Assembly (NCBI GenBank): GCA_963709775.1 | Contig: CAVPXS010000018.1 | Location: 310,001-374,000 of the forward strand | DNA from: Salinimicrobium sp963709775 | GTDB lineage: Bacteria > Bacteroidota > Bacteroidia > Flavobacteriales > Flavobacteriaceae | Reading direction: 5' to 3' | DNA: 64,000 bases | Shown: piece by piece, positions 8,614 to 17,153 of the stretch | How the letters are laid out: every line of letters starts with the position of its first letter | How positions within the stretch are numbered: the first letter of the stretch is position 1 | Notes under the pieces: generated by a model | The model's input: the letters and a program-made list of their open reading frames with translations, nothing else | What the model was told of the DNA's origin: nothing | The model's database searches: none | Position numbers and translations under genes: made by a program

Positions 8614-9257
8614 TTATATAGCCGTTGCCTGAAGATCTTCAAAGCTTCGGCGTCTTTTACTGCCGGGGCAGTTTCAAATTTGCTGTTCACATCTATCCCG
8701 TAGAACAAGCTTTCTTTTTCCCTTTTTTGAAAGCTCCGGTAAAGTTCTTTGATCGCAGGCTCATCCCCGGGACCAATTCCGCCACTCAGGAAAAAAGGAG
8801 TAGTGGAAGGATAATCTTTTAATACTTCCCAGTTAAACATAATGCCATTGCCACCCTTGTTTTCTCCCTTGGTGTCAAACAGGAAGTAATCTACAATACC
8901 TTCGTACGGGCGCAGGCGGTCAAAATCAAATTCTTCTTTAATGCTGAAGACCTTGATCAACTCTATTTCTTCTGAAAGTTTTGTTTTAAGCTCCTTACAA
9001 AATGCCGGACTTTCCTCTCCATGAAGCTGAAGTGCCGAAAGCTTATATTTTTCTACCTTCTCCAGGATTTCTTCCTTTGAAGCATTTACAAATACTCCTG
9101 TTCTTTTGATCTTTTGATCCACCTGAAGAATTTCTCCTGAAACATACCGCGAAGAACCGGCAAAGAAAATCAGCCCCAGGTAATCGGGTTGTAAAGCCTC
9201 GATCCTGCTCATATTTTCCGGTTCCCGCATTCCGCAGATCTTCAGTTTCAGGTCCAT
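8610..9257 (-). CDS. trpF: Phosphoribosylanthranilate isomerase
   Basis: Amadori isomerisation of phosphoribosylanthranilate to CdRP, third step after chorismate. A (beta-alpha)8 barrel of 215 residues. Seen: LKICGMREPENM at the N-terminus with the catalytic Cys, LQLHGEE, and the C-terminal phosphate-binding FFLSGGIGP and IDVNSKFE. Its ATG shares one base with the trpC stop and its stop overlaps the trpB start, so it lies in a tightly coupled segment trpC-F-B. Confidence 0.95.
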   Translation of the reverse strand: MDLKLKICGMREPENMSRIEALQPDYLGLIFFAGSSRYVSGEILQVDQKIKRTGVFVNASKEEILEKVEKYKLSALQLHGEESPAFCKELKTKLSEEIELIKVFSIKEEFDFDRLRPYEGIVDYFLFDTKGENKGGNGIMFNWEVLKDYPSTTPFFLSGGIGPGDEPAIKELYRSFQKREKESLFYGIDVNSKFETAPAVKDAEALKIFRQRLYN

Positions 9258-10049
9258 CAGGCTTTGTTCTTTAATTTCTGAATGAATTCTGAAGCGCTTT
9301 TCCCGGGATCTTCGGTCTTCATGAAATTTCCGCCGATAAGAAAGCCCTTAAATCCGCTTTTTTGAAGCTCCAGTATTGCTGAAGTTTCACTAATCCCGCT
9401 TTCGGAGATCTTCACATATTCGTTTGGAATCTTTTCGGCCAAAGTCCTTGCTGATTCCCAGATCTACTTCAAAAGTTTTCAGGTTCCGGTTATTTACCCC
9501 GATCATATCTACGGTGTCAAAAATGGCATTTTCCAGCTCCTCTTCATTATGCACTTCCAGCAGCACCTCAAGACCAAGATCTTTTGCCTTTTTTGAAAGA
9601 TTTTTGATCTCTTCGGGCTTCAGTATAGCTGCGATCAACAGGATCACATCTGCACCCATGGCTTTGGCTTCAATGATTTGATATTCGTCGATCATAAAAT
9701 CCTTCCGAAGCAATGGAAGCTTCACTGTTTCTCTTGCAATTGCAAGATCATCCAGGCTTCCGCCAAAGAATTCCTCATCTGTAAGCACCGAAATTCCCGA
9801 TGCGCCCGCAGCTTCGTATCCTGCCGTCACTGTGGCAGCATCGGCTTCCAGGTTTATCTCGGGATGAGAAGGGGAGCGGCGCTTAAATTCTGCAATTATT
9901 CCCGTGGAGGAATTCTTCAGGTTTTCCTTTAACGAGTAACATTTGCGATGAAAGTGGGGCAGGAGTTGCAGGGATTCGGCAGGCACTTCTTCCTTCAGAA
10001 TGGCCACTTCTTCTCTTTTTCTTGCTGCTATTTTATCCAGTATGTTCAT
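9257..10049 (-). pseudogene. trpC: Indole-3-glycerol phosphate synthase, interrupted by one extra base
   Basis: Ring closure of CdRP to indole-3-glycerol phosphate. The first frame reads MNILDKIAARKREEV, IAEFKRRSPSHPEI, LLRKDFMIDEYQI and IGVNNRNLKTFEVDLGISKD, then goes astray; a second frame resumes with LAEKIPNEYVKISESGIS to the end. Removing one of three A's at + positions 9441-9443 rejoins them into a 263-residue protein of normal length. All catalytic blocks are present, so this looks like a single +1 insertion rather than decay. It starts 10 bases after the trpD stop. A stretch resembling the dispersed palindromic repeat (GGTGTCAAAAATGGCATTTT) lies inside at 9513. Confidence 0.9.
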
Positions 10050-10059
10050 TTTTATCTAA

Positions 10060-11049
10060 CTAATTTAATTGCTGCAGTTTTTTAAGCGCATTTAAAGCAC
10101 GGCCTGAACGCAGGCTTTCCTTTGCTTCCAAAAATGCATTTTCCAGCCCGGTATTTTTCGCGGTATTTATTGCCACTGCTGCATTGGCACAAACCACATT
10201 TTCCTGTGCTGCCGTACCTTTATTGCTAAGTACGTTCATGAAGATCTCTGCCGCCGATGATACACTGTCTCCTCCTGAAATTTCGGTTGCACTAATAGTT
10301 TTCAGGTGCAGGTCGGCCGGTCTTAACATGGCTTCGGTATTATTGGTGATCATTTTTGTATTTCCGGTAAGGGAGATCTCATCGTAACCATCAAGGGCGT
10401 GTAAAATGGTGAAATTCTTATCTGTTTTCTGGTAAAGATAAGCATACATTCTGGCGAGTTCCAGACTGTAAACCCCTACTACCTGATTCTTCGGAAAAGC
10501 CGGATTCACCATAGGTCCCAGCATATTAAAAAATGTTTTTACTCCCAAATTCTTCCTTATGGGTGCTACGTTCTTCATTGCCGGGTGAAATAAAGCGGCA
10601 TGCAAGAAACAAATTCCCGCCTCATCCATACTTCTTTTTAAGAAATCCTGCTCATTGCTGAATTTTATTCCCAGGTGCTCCATAACGTTTGAACTTCCGC
10701 AGCTTGAAGAAACTCCGTAGTTACCGTGCTTGGCTACATTTACTCCGGCGCCTGCAGTTACAAAAGAGGCAAGCGTGGAAATATTAAAGGTGTCTTTGCC
10801 ATCGCCCCCGGTACCACAAAGATCAATGGGATCATATTGAGAAAGATCTGTGGAAAGGCACATTTCCAAAAGTGCATCTCTAAAACCTTCCAGTTCTTCA
10901 AGAGTAATGCTGCGCATCATGTAAACCGTAAGAAAGGCGGCGATCTGACTGTCATTGTATTCGCCGGTAGAAATGTTCACCAAAACCTTTCTGGCCTCTT
11001 CCTTTGAAATCGTTTCGTGATTGATCAACCTGTTTAAAATGTCTTTCAT
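10060..11049 (-). CDS. trpD: Anthranilate phosphoribosyltransferase
   Basis: Transfers phosphoribose from PRPP to anthranilate, second step of the pathway. The 329 residues carry the PRPP-binding signature GTGGDGKDTFNIST (about residue 80), AKHGNYGVSSSCGSSNV and, later, LGPMVNPA. The ATG at 11049 lies 4 bases after the trpG stop, as expected where TrpG and TrpD are separate proteins but co-translated. No damage is visible. Confidence 0.96.
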   Translation of the reverse strand: MKDILNRLINHETISKEEARKVLVNISTGEYNDSQIAAFLTVYMMRSITLEELEGFRDALLEMCLSTDLSQYDPIDLCGTGGDGKDTFNISTLASFVTAGAGVNVAKHGNYGVSSSCGSSNVMEHLGIKFSNEQDFLKRSMDEAGICFLHAALFHPAMKNVAPIRKNLGVKTFFNMLGPMVNPAFPKNQVVGVYSLELARMYAYLYQKTDKNFTILHALDGYDEISLTGNTKMITNNTEAMLRPADLHLKTISATEISGGDSVSSAAEIFMNVLSNKGTAAQENVVCANAAVAINTAKNTGLENAFLEAKESLRSGRALNALKKLQQLN

Positions 11050-11053
11050 CCTG

Positions 11054-11734
11054 CTAAATTGTTTCGGCTTGGTGATTATTTGATTCTTCTCTGCTCTTCT
11101 TTACCGGACTATTGATCCAGTTTGCAATCATCTTTTTACCCTGTGGCGTTAAAACCGACTCAGGATGAAATTGTACTCCGCGCACATCAAAGTCCCTGTG
11201 GCGCAATGACATTACTTCCCCATTCTCATCATAAGAAGTGGCCTCCAAACAATCCGGCAAAGCTTTGTCTACTACCCAGGAATGATAACGGCCCACTTCC
11301 AGCTCACTTTCTAATTGATCAAACAGAGGTTCGTCTTCTACGCATAATTTTATTTTGGAGGCCACACCATGATGCACTTCCTCGAGGTTGATGATTTTTC
11401 CGCCAAAGACCTCTCCTATAGCCTGCTGACCCAAACACACCCCAAAAATGCTCTTTTTGGAGGCGTAGGTGGAGATAATCTCTTTAAGAAGACCTGCTTC
11501 GTCTGGGATTCCCGGGCCGGGTGAAAGCAGGATCTTGTCGTATTTTTCAATATCCCCGAGATCCACTTCATCATTCCGGCGTACGGTTACCACGCAATCG
11601 AGTTCTTCCAGATAATGTACCAGGTTATACACGAAAGAATCGTAATTGTCGATTACCAGGACAGTCGGCTTAGCTCCTCCTTTGTTCTCCTTGGAGGGAA
11701 GGGAAGTACCGGTATTATATTGTTTATTTTCCAT
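11054..11734 (-). CDS. trpG: Anthranilate synthase component II (glutamine amidotransferase)
   Basis: Supplies ammonia from glutamine to TrpE. Class I glutamine amidotransferase: the catalytic Cys in GVCLGQQAIGE and the His/Glu pair in QFHPESVLT are present. The fold normally begins at VLVIDNYDSFVYN, but here about 26 extra residues precede it (NTGTSLPSKENKGGAKP in part), encoded by DNA that resembles a palindromic CCCTCC/GGAGG intergenic repeat. The only earlier in-frame ATG is at 11734, so the extension is likely translated. It starts 55 bases after trpE; those bases also hold a repeat of this type. Confidence 0.94.
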   Translation of the reverse strand: MENKQYNTGTSLPSKENKGGAKPTVLVIDNYDSFVYNLVHYLEELDCVVTVRRNDEVDLGDIEKYDKILLSPGPGIPDEAGLLKEIISTYASKKSIFGVCLGQQAIGEVFGGKIINLEEVHHGVASKIKLCVEDEPLFDQLESELEVGRYHSWVVDKALPDCLEATSYDENGEVMSLRHRDFDVRGVQFHPESVLTPQGKKMIANWINSPVKKSREESNNHQAETI

Positions 11735-11790
11735 TTTTATTTTCTTTTTTCCCTCCTTCCTAAGGAGGTATGCCCGCAGGGCGGGGTGGT
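11682..11790. repeat. G/C-rich palindromic repeat units around the trpE/trpG junction
   Basis: Between trpE and trpG lie two nested hairpins: CCTCCTT..TAAGGAGG (about 11752-11768) and GCCCGCAGGGC (about 11772-11782). A second unit with CTCCTTTG and CTTGGAGGGAAGGG (about 11682-11704) is inside the 5' end of trpG. The composition is unlike the neighbouring genes. I infer REP-like intergenic repeats, based on similar CCTCC/GGAGG elements in flavobacterial genomes. Confidence 0.45.
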
Positions 11791-13184
11791 TATATCTCTT
11801 CTGCCAGTTCCAGTGCCTTTTTAAGAGCTCCTATCTTATTGTAGACTTCCTGTAATTCCCCTTCGGGCGTTGATCCCGAAACTATTCCGGCGCCGGCCTG
11901 GTAATAGAGTCGGTGGTTCTTACTTAAAAAGGACCTGATGATGATGGCGTGGTTGAAATTACCGTTGAAGTCCATAAAGCCTATGGCACCACCATAAAAA
12001 TCGCGATTGACATTTTCGTATTTTTCTATAAGCTGCATAGCCTTATGTTTTGGGGCGCCGCTTAGTGTTCCTGCGGGAAAAGTATCGGCTACCATTTGCA
12101 TGGTGCTAACATCCCCATTTTTAATACCTGTCACTTTACTCACCAGGTGGATCACGTGAGAGAAATACTGGATCTCCTTATAATTTTCAACTTTCACTTC
12201 TTTACTGCTACGACTTAGATCATTGCGGGCCAGGTCGACCAGCATCACATGTTCGGCATTTTCCTTTTCGTCGGCCGCCAGGACCTTTGCGCTTGCAGCA
12301 TCCTGTTCATCATTTCCGGTACGTTTGAAGGTTCCGGCGATGGGGTGGATCTCGGCTTTTCCTTCTTTGACTACGAGTTGGGCTTCAGGTGAACTTCCAA
12401 AGATCTTAAAGCTTCCGTAGTCAAAATAGAAGAGATAAGGGGAAGGGTTCACATTTCGCAAGGCACGGTAGACATTGAATTCGTCACCCTTGAATGCCTG
12501 AGAAAACCTTCGGGAGAGGACCAGTTGAAAAACGTCGCCGCGGTGGCAATGCTCTTTAGCCTTTAAAACCATCTGCCGGTAACCTTCATCGGTTTCATTC
12601 GAAGCCGGTTCTCCTTCCGCAGAAAAAGAATAAGAAGCGAAATTTTTTACTTTCAGAAGTTGCTCTATTTGCTCAAGATTGCTCTTTGAATTAAAGCTGT
12701 GGTCGAATATGTAGGCTTCATTGTTGAAATGGTTAATGGCTATTATATTCTGATAGATCGAATAATTGATCTCCGGGATTTCCAGGTCCTCCTTTTTCTT
12801 AGAAAGGTCGAGCTTCTCAAAATACTGCACACCATCGTAAGCGATATAACCAAAAAGACCTTCGTTGATAAAATTAAAGTCGGGACCAGTAGTGCTGAAT
12901 TTTTTAGAAAAATCGTGAATACCGGCAGGAACATCAAAGTCCGGTGAAATTTTGGTTTCTCTGGAAGTACCATCGGGAAAGGATTCTATGAAATGCCCTT
13001 TTTCAACCTTTACGCCTGCAATAGGATTGCAGCAAATGTAGGAGAAGCTGTTTTCGTTCCCGTGATAGTCACTACTTTCCAGCAGCAGGCTGTTGGGAAA
13101 AATATCCCGAAGCCTTAGGTATACGCTCACCGGGGTAAAGGTATCGGCCAGGAGTTTTTTATAGGTAGTGTTGAGTTTGTACAT
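11790..13184 (-). CDS. trpE: Anthranilate synthase component I
   Basis: Makes anthranilate from chorismate with ammonia delivered by TrpG; first committed step and the usual site of tryptophan feedback. The 464 residues have the chorismate-binding family layout: N-terminal LLLESSDYHGNENSFSYI (the LLES Ser lies in the usual Trp-binding region), then SPYLFYFDYG, HPIAGTFKR, LVDLARNDLSR, FPAGTLSGAPK and QAGAGIVSGSTPE. It is the first structural gene of the operon, behind the trpL leader and attenuator. Confidence 0.97.
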   Translation of the reverse strand: MYKLNTTYKKLLADTFTPVSVYLRLRDIFPNSLLLESSDYHGNENSFSYICCNPIAGVKVEKGHFIESFPDGTSRETKISPDFDVPAGIHDFSKKFSTTGPDFNFINEGLFGYIAYDGVQYFEKLDLSKKKEDLEIPEINYSIYQNIIAINHFNNEAYIFDHSFNSKSNLEQIEQLLKVKNFASYSFSAEGEPASNETDEGYRQMVLKAKEHCHRGDVFQLVLSRRFSQAFKGDEFNVYRALRNVNPSPYLFYFDYGSFKIFGSSPEAQLVVKEGKAEIHPIAGTFKRTGNDEQDAASAKVLAADEKENAEHVMLVDLARNDLSRSSKEVKVENYKEIQYFSHVIHLVSKVTGIKNGDVSTMQMVADTFPAGTLSGAPKHKAMQLIEKYENVNRDFYGGAIGFMDFNGNFNHAIIIRSFLSKNHRLYYQAGAGIVSGSTPEGELQEVYNKIGALKKALELAEEI

Positions 13185-13216
13185 GTTTTTCTTTTGTTTT
13201 TACTGAAATGCGGGCA

Positions 13217-13249
13217 TAAAAAAAGGCTTGTCGTGATTGACAAGCCTTT
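13217..13249 (-). terminator. trp attenuator (terminator of the leader)
   Basis: On the minus strand AAAGGCTTGTC - 6-nt loop - GACAAGCCTTT is followed by a run of T's, just ahead of trpE and behind the trpL stop. The 11-bp stem is perfect. Part of the loop and left arm (minus TCACGAC, + 13230-13236) is the reverse complement of the end of trpL (+ 13274-13280), giving an alternative antiterminator pairing. Confidence 0.85.
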
Positions 13250-13273
13250 GTATATGATTACAGGAGGTGTTGC

Positions 13274-13330
13274 TCACGACGATTCACGTAAGGACTTCCA
13301 CCACCAGTTATTTTTGTTTATCATGTTCAT
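13274..13330 (-). CDS. trpL: trp operon leader peptide with three tandem Trp codons
   Basis: An 18-codon ORF reads MNMINKNNWWWKSLRESS and stops with TGA 25 bases before the attenuator stem. Three consecutive TGG codons in so short a peptide, directly upstream of a terminator and the trp genes, are the classic mark of attenuation by ribosome stalling at low tryptophanyl-tRNA. A second in-frame ATG (codon 3) could also be the start. A TATATTTG promoter box lies 9 bases upstream, so the leader mRNA has almost no 5' UTR. Confidence 0.88.
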   Translation of the reverse strand: MNMINKNNWWWKSLRESS

Positions 13331-13338
13331 TAGAATAG

Positions 13339-13346
13339 CAAATATA
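13339..13346 (-). promoter_or_regulatory. -7 promoter box of the trp operon
   Basis: TATATTTG on the minus strand matches the Bacteroidota -7 consensus TAnnTTTG. It lies just ahead of trpL. No clean -33 TTTG is visible at the usual distance, only a T-rich stretch. Confidence 0.55.
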
Positions 13347-13442
13347 GAAGGGAAATAATTCTAAAAAAATATTTTTTGGAAATATTTCTTAGGCATAAAT
13401 AATCTGAAGTTGGAAAGGAGCTCTAAAAGAGCAGGTGATTCT

Positions 13443-13450
13443 TATATTTG
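13443..13450 (+). promoter_or_regulatory. -7 promoter box of the rhodanese gene
   Basis: TATATTTG matches the TAnnTTTG consensus and lies 25 bases before the ATG at 13476. It also argues against the more upstream ATG at 13410 as the start, since that would put the promoter inside the gene. Confidence 0.55.
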
Positions 13451-13475
13451 TGAGCATAAATTTAAAAATAAAATT

Positions 13476-13787
13476 ATGAAAGAAATAAATCAGGAAGAGT
13501 GGAGAGAAAAAATTGCAGAAGATAATGATGCCGTTATTCTGGATGTTCGAACTGAACAGGAAGTAGAGGAAGGTTACATACCCGGCGCAAAAGTTATTGA
13601 TATCTATAAAGGGCAGGAATTTATCGATGAAATTGATAAGCTGGATAAGAGTAAAAATTATTACGTCTATTGCCGTAGTGGGAACAGAAGCGGTCAGGCC
13701 TGTACTATCATGGATCAAAAGGGATTTAAAAATACCTATAACCTTCTTGGCGGATTTTCTCAGTGGGAAGGAGAGAAGACAGAATAA
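13476..13787 (+). CDS. Rhodanese-like sulfurtransferase domain protein
   Basis: Single rhodanese domain, 103 residues from the ATG at 13476 (MKEINQEEW); an ATG at 13410 would add 22 unlikely residues and cover the promoter box. Seen: AVILDVRTEQEVEEGYIPGA, the active-site loop CRSGNRSGQ with the persulfide-forming Cys, and the C-terminal LLGGFSQWEG. Probably a cytoplasmic sulfur carrier, substrate unknown. It is divergent from the trp operon and followed by a strong terminator. Confidence 0.9.
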   Translation: MKEINQEEWREKIAEDNDAVILDVRTEQEVEEGYIPGAKVIDIYKGQEFIDEIDKLDKSKNYYVYCRSGNRSGQACTIMDQKGFKNTYNLLGGFSQWEGEKTE

Positions 13788-13812
13788 TCCTACAAATAAA
13801 TGTTAAAGTTCT

Positions 13813-13850
13813 AAAAGGCAGAATCCCGGTGATTCTGCCTTTTTTATTTT
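13813..13850 (+). terminator. Intrinsic terminator after the rhodanese gene
   Basis: AAAAGGCAGAATC pairs perfectly with GATTCTGCCTTTT across a 5-nt loop, followed by more T's. Confidence 0.88.
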
Positions 13851-14035
13851 TTCAAAACAGCAGCAGGAGCAAAGGTTATAAGGATATTTTAACATTTAAA
13901 AACCGGTATAATTACATTGATTTTTTGCTGTTAAATTCCCCAAAATGCTGATGTAGTTGGTGTTAAAAAGTTTTATTTAAAGATTTAATAACATAGATTC
14001 GAAAAATCTTTTAACAATAACCTAAAATCTTTTCT

Positions 14036-15265
14036 ATGAATTTAAAGAAGTACTACTCAGGTTTTGCGGCTGCTTTGGCCCTAACTGCAATGGTGTCGTG
14101 TTCCCAGGACGAAACGCCGAATTCAGCAACTCCAGAGGAGCCTCAGGCTGCCCAATCCTATTCTGAAATTATTCCCGGTCAATACATTGTTGTATACAGG
14201 GAAGCAGGAAAAATGAGTGGCGATCACCATCTTAACAGTATGCAGGTTCAGCAAAAAACTCAGACTGTCTTAACCATGAACGAGGTGGAAGGTGCCGAGA
14301 TCGTAAATGTTTATAGCGCTGCACTATCGGGCGTGACGTTGAAAATGTCCAAAAGTGCTGCTCTAAAGTTGAGCAAAAGCAAAGATGTTGCTTATGTAGA
14401 GCAAGACAGGATTGTAGCTCTTGCCCCTCCATGTGGGACTAAAAATGGCGAACCATGTCCAGATGACGGTGGTGGCGACACCGGTGGAGGAACAGGTACT
14501 CAAACAACGCCTTATGGAATAACACGCGTGAATGGTGGAGTTGCCTACACCGGCAGCAATGTTGCCTGGATCCTTGACAGTGGGATCGACATTGACCATG
14601 AAGATCTTAATGTAGATGCTTCCCGTGGGTTTAACGCATTTACTTCTGGAAGGGATGCCGGGGCTCCAGATGACAATAATGGTCATGGAACACATGTGGC
14701 AGGTACTGTAGCTGCTCTTGATAATAATGTGGGAGTAATCGGAGTTGCTGCCGGAGCAACCGTTGTTCCTGTTAAAGTACTTGACAGCCGTGGAAGCGGA
14801 TCTTATTCCGGAGTTATTGCCGGGGTGAACCACGTTGCTCAATACGGTCAAACAGGAGATGTTGCCAATATGAGTTTAGGAGGACCAACCTCAAAAGCGC
14901 TTGATGATGCAATATTAGCTGCATCTTCAAAAGTTAAATTCGCTCTTGCAGCGGGTAATGAAAGTGCAGATGCCAATAATTCCTCACCGGCCAGAGTGAA
15001 TGGAACAAATATCTATACAGTTTCTGCACATGATTCTTCAGATAGGTTTGCATCTTTCTCTAACTATGGAAATCCACCTGTAGATTACGCAGCACCAGGA
15101 GTATCAATTAACTCAACATGGAAAAACGGCGGATACAATACTATAAGTGGAACTTCAATGGCCTCACCACACGTAGCCGGTATCCTTTTATTGGGTAACG
15201 TTTCTTCCGGAGGAACAGTATCGGGAGACAGGGATAATAATCCAGACACTATTGCTGTACATTAA
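14036..15265 (+). CDS. Subtilisin-like (S8) serine protease, lipoprotein signal
   Basis: Exported serine endopeptidase. The N-terminus is a lipoprotein-type signal ending ALTAMVSC (Cys at about 22). A propeptide-inhibitor I9-like region follows (IPGQYIVVYREAG to DVAYVEQDRIVAL), then a Gly/Asp-rich linker and the S8 domain with all three catalytic blocks: WILDSGID (Asp), NGHGTHVAGT (His) and SGTSMASPHVAG (Ser). 409 residues. No type IX sorting domain is seen at the C-terminus (ends PDTIAVH), so I infer it is lipid-anchored after Sec export. Monocistronic: more than 240 bases from the upstream gene, with a hairpin terminator after it. Confidence 0.93.
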   Translation: MNLKKYYSGFAAALALTAMVSCSQDETPNSATPEEPQAAQSYSEIIPGQYIVVYREAGKMSGDHHLNSMQVQQKTQTVLTMNEVEGAEIVNVYSAALSGVTLKMSKSAALKLSKSKDVAYVEQDRIVALAPPCGTKNGEPCPDDGGGDTGGGTGTQTTPYGITRVNGGVAYTGSNVAWILDSGIDIDHEDLNVDASRGFNAFTSGRDAGAPDDNNGHGTHVAGTVAALDNNVGVIGVAAGATVVPVKVLDSRGSGSYSGVIAGVNHVAQYGQTGDVANMSLGGPTSKALDDAILAASSKVKFALAAGNESADANNSSPARVNGTNIYTVSAHDSSDRFASFSNYGNPPVDYAAPGVSINSTWKNGGYNTISGTSMASPHVAGILLLGNVSSGGTVSGDRDNNPDTIAVH

Positions 15266-15285
15266 GAGACAAAAAATTTTAAAAG

Positions 15286-15311
15286 AAAGCATCCTTCGGG
15301 GTGCTTTTTTT
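15286..15311 (+). terminator. Hairpin terminator after the subtilase gene
   Basis: AAAGCATCC..GGGTGCTTT (one G-T pair) with a TTC-containing loop and a run of seven T's. Confidence 0.75.
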
Positions 15312-15379
15312 CGTTTTAATGACTTTGGTCAGCCCTGCGGCAAAGTGTTATAAGTACCTTTATACAAACTTTACCACCC

Positions 15380-16078
15380 ATGCGTACTCTCGGATTAATT
15401 GGCGGCACTTCCTGGCATTCGTCCATAGTTTATTACCGGCTCATCAATGAGATGGCCGGGAAAAGGACAGGAACTCAAGCAAACCCTCCCCTCATACTTT
15501 ACAGTCTTAATGTAGAACTTATGCGGGAGCATGATATTGATAAAATAAAGACAACTTATTTGCACATAGCCCGCAAACTTGAAATTGCCGGCGCCCGGGC
15601 AATAGTTATCTGTGCCAATACACCACACCTGGTCTACGAATACGTGCACGATAAAATATCCATTCCCATTTTACATATTGCCGATGCTATAGGAATGGAA
15701 GCTACTCGTAAAGGTTATAAGAAATTGGGATTACTGGGCACACGGGCTACCATGAAAGGAGATTTCCTTCATAAGCGGCTTAAAGAGAAATTCGGGATTG
15801 AAACCATTATTCCTGAAGAGGATTTTATGGATGAGATCCATCATTATATTGCTGCGGAACTCACTCGCGGAAAATTTACGGAATCTGCAAAGTCTTTCTT
15901 TCTTGACCATATACAGTTGCTAAAAGAAAAAGGGGCCCAGGCAGTGATCATGGGTTGCACCGAATTACCGCTTTTAATAAGTGAAGAGGACACAGACCTC
16001 CCTTTGTTGCAAAGCACTAATCTTCATGCAAAAATGGCTGTGAATTTTGTCTTTCAAAAAGAACAGACAGGTACATAA
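15380..16078 (+). CDS. Aspartate/glutamate racemase family protein
   Basis: Cofactor-independent amino-acid racemase fold, 232 residues, cytoplasmic. Seen: the N-terminal GLIGGTSWHSS, the first catalytic Cys in VICANTPH (about residue 77) and the second in GCTELPLL near residue 194. The two-Cys arrangement is complete, so the protein is probably active; substrate (aspartate, glutamate or a broader range) cannot be read. The MurI family is less likely because its characteristic motifs differ. Single-gene unit with its own terminator. Confidence 0.88.
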   Translation: MRTLGLIGGTSWHSSIVYYRLINEMAGKRTGTQANPPLILYSLNVELMREHDIDKIKTTYLHIARKLEIAGARAIVICANTPHLVYEYVHDKISIPILHIADAIGMEATRKGYKKLGLLGTRATMKGDFLHKRLKEKFGIETIIPEEDFMDEIHHYIAAELTRGKFTESAKSFFLDHIQLLKEKGAQAVIMGCTELPLLISEEDTDLPLLQSTNLHAKMAVNFVFQKEQTGT

Positions 16079-16081
16079 ATA

Positions 16082-16118
16082 AAGAAGAGAGATCCCCCAA
16101 TCTCTCTTCTTCTTTTTA
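16082..16118 (+). terminator. Terminator after the racemase gene
   Basis: AAGAAGAGAGAT / ATCTCTCTTCTT perfect 12-bp stem, 6-nt loop, then T-rich sequence. Confidence 0.82.
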
Positions 16119-16225
16119 AACAAAAATTTACAAATTACCTTTTGATTAGATCATGTCTTAATTAAAGGTATGTGTAAAGATAACGTATTTGGGCTTAAAA
16201 AACCTATGGGTGAATTCCCCTAGTT

Positions 16226-17020
16226 TTAAGCATGAAATCTTCTGTACTTCGCCATGAGGAACATATAAGCCGCATAGGCTACAAGACCGGCAGCCACCAC
16301 TCCCATTAACCATGGGCCGTAAGCCGAATCCTGAAGGAATCCAAAAGCTTCCTGTGTTGTCTTTATTTCTGAAGGATTAGAATTTACAGCAGCCTTGACT
16401 GCAAAGAATCCAATGATCAGCAGGATCACTCCCCGGGCACTCAAACCAAATTCCGCAGTTTTCTTTACGCTCTCTCTCTTCTTTTTGTCGTCGAGGGCGG
16501 CAAGACCAAGTTTCTTATAATAATCGTTCTTATAGGCTTTTACAAATTGGAAAATACCGGCGATAATAATTCCTACACCTACTATCCCAATGATCCAGAG
16601 TCCTGTTTCACTTGCCAAAAAAGAGGATTTTTGGGCAGAACCGGAGGAGCCGGAGCTGCCTTTTCCCGAGCCAAAAGCTTTTAGGGCTGCAAGAACTCCA
16701 AAGCCCAGATACAGGAGTCCACTACAAAAGAAGGCGATGCGTTTTGCCGTACCTTTTTTATCATCTCCAATATTCTCTGGATCCTTTATAGCCTGTATAA
16801 ATCTCCAGGTGGCATAACAAGCTAAACCTATTGCCATTAAAATTAACAGGATATTACCGAATGTTTGTTTTTCCAGAAACTCAAGAACCTTTAACTGCCC
16901 TGCCTTTTGGCCACCCATATCAAAAGCGGCTTTAAAGGTCAAAACTCCAATAATTCCATATACCACTCCCTTTGCTACAAAGCCGGTGCGGGCCATAGTC
17001 TTAATCTTACTGTCTATCAT
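16226..17020 (-). CDS. DUF1206 integral membrane protein
   Basis: Inner-membrane protein of unknown function. 264 residues hold three copies of the DUF1206 two-helix unit: ARTGFVAKGVVYGIIGVL near the N-terminus, a degenerate middle unit (RIAFFCSGLLYLGFGVLA) and TAEFGLSARGVILLIIGFF near 190. Six hydrophobic segments are evident. The ATG at 17020 lies just before the first unit. No operon partner within 130 bases. Nothing points to a substrate. Confidence 0.88.
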   Translation of the reverse strand: MIDSKIKTMARTGFVAKGVVYGIIGVLTFKAAFDMGGQKAGQLKVLEFLEKQTFGNILLILMAIGLACYATWRFIQAIKDPENIGDDKKGTAKRIAFFCSGLLYLGFGVLAALKAFGSGKGSSGSSGSAQKSSFLASETGLWIIGIVGVGIIIAGIFQFVKAYKNDYYKKLGLAALDDKKKRESVKKTAEFGLSARGVILLIIGFFAVKAAVNSNPSEIKTTQEAFGFLQDSAYGPWLMGVVAAGLVAYAAYMFLMAKYRRFHA

Positions 17021-17153
17021 AATCTTGTTGTTGGTTTTTTTCTAAATTAAGGGAAAGAGATGTGATCCACCAATGAATTATGTATATTTTAAGGTAATGC
17101 CCTTAAAAAGCTAAGAAAAAGGAAAAATTTTCGTGGTATTTCTACGGCCTCTT

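Noticed and set aside
10131..10155. Possible further copy of the palindromic repeat in trpD (CCAAAAATGCATTTTCC)
   Set aside because: It lacks the central base and the flanks, so it is likely chance in coding sequence.
13410..13475. Longer start of the rhodanese gene at 13410
   Set aside because: It would contain the TATATTTG promoter box, and the extra residues are not rhodanese-like.
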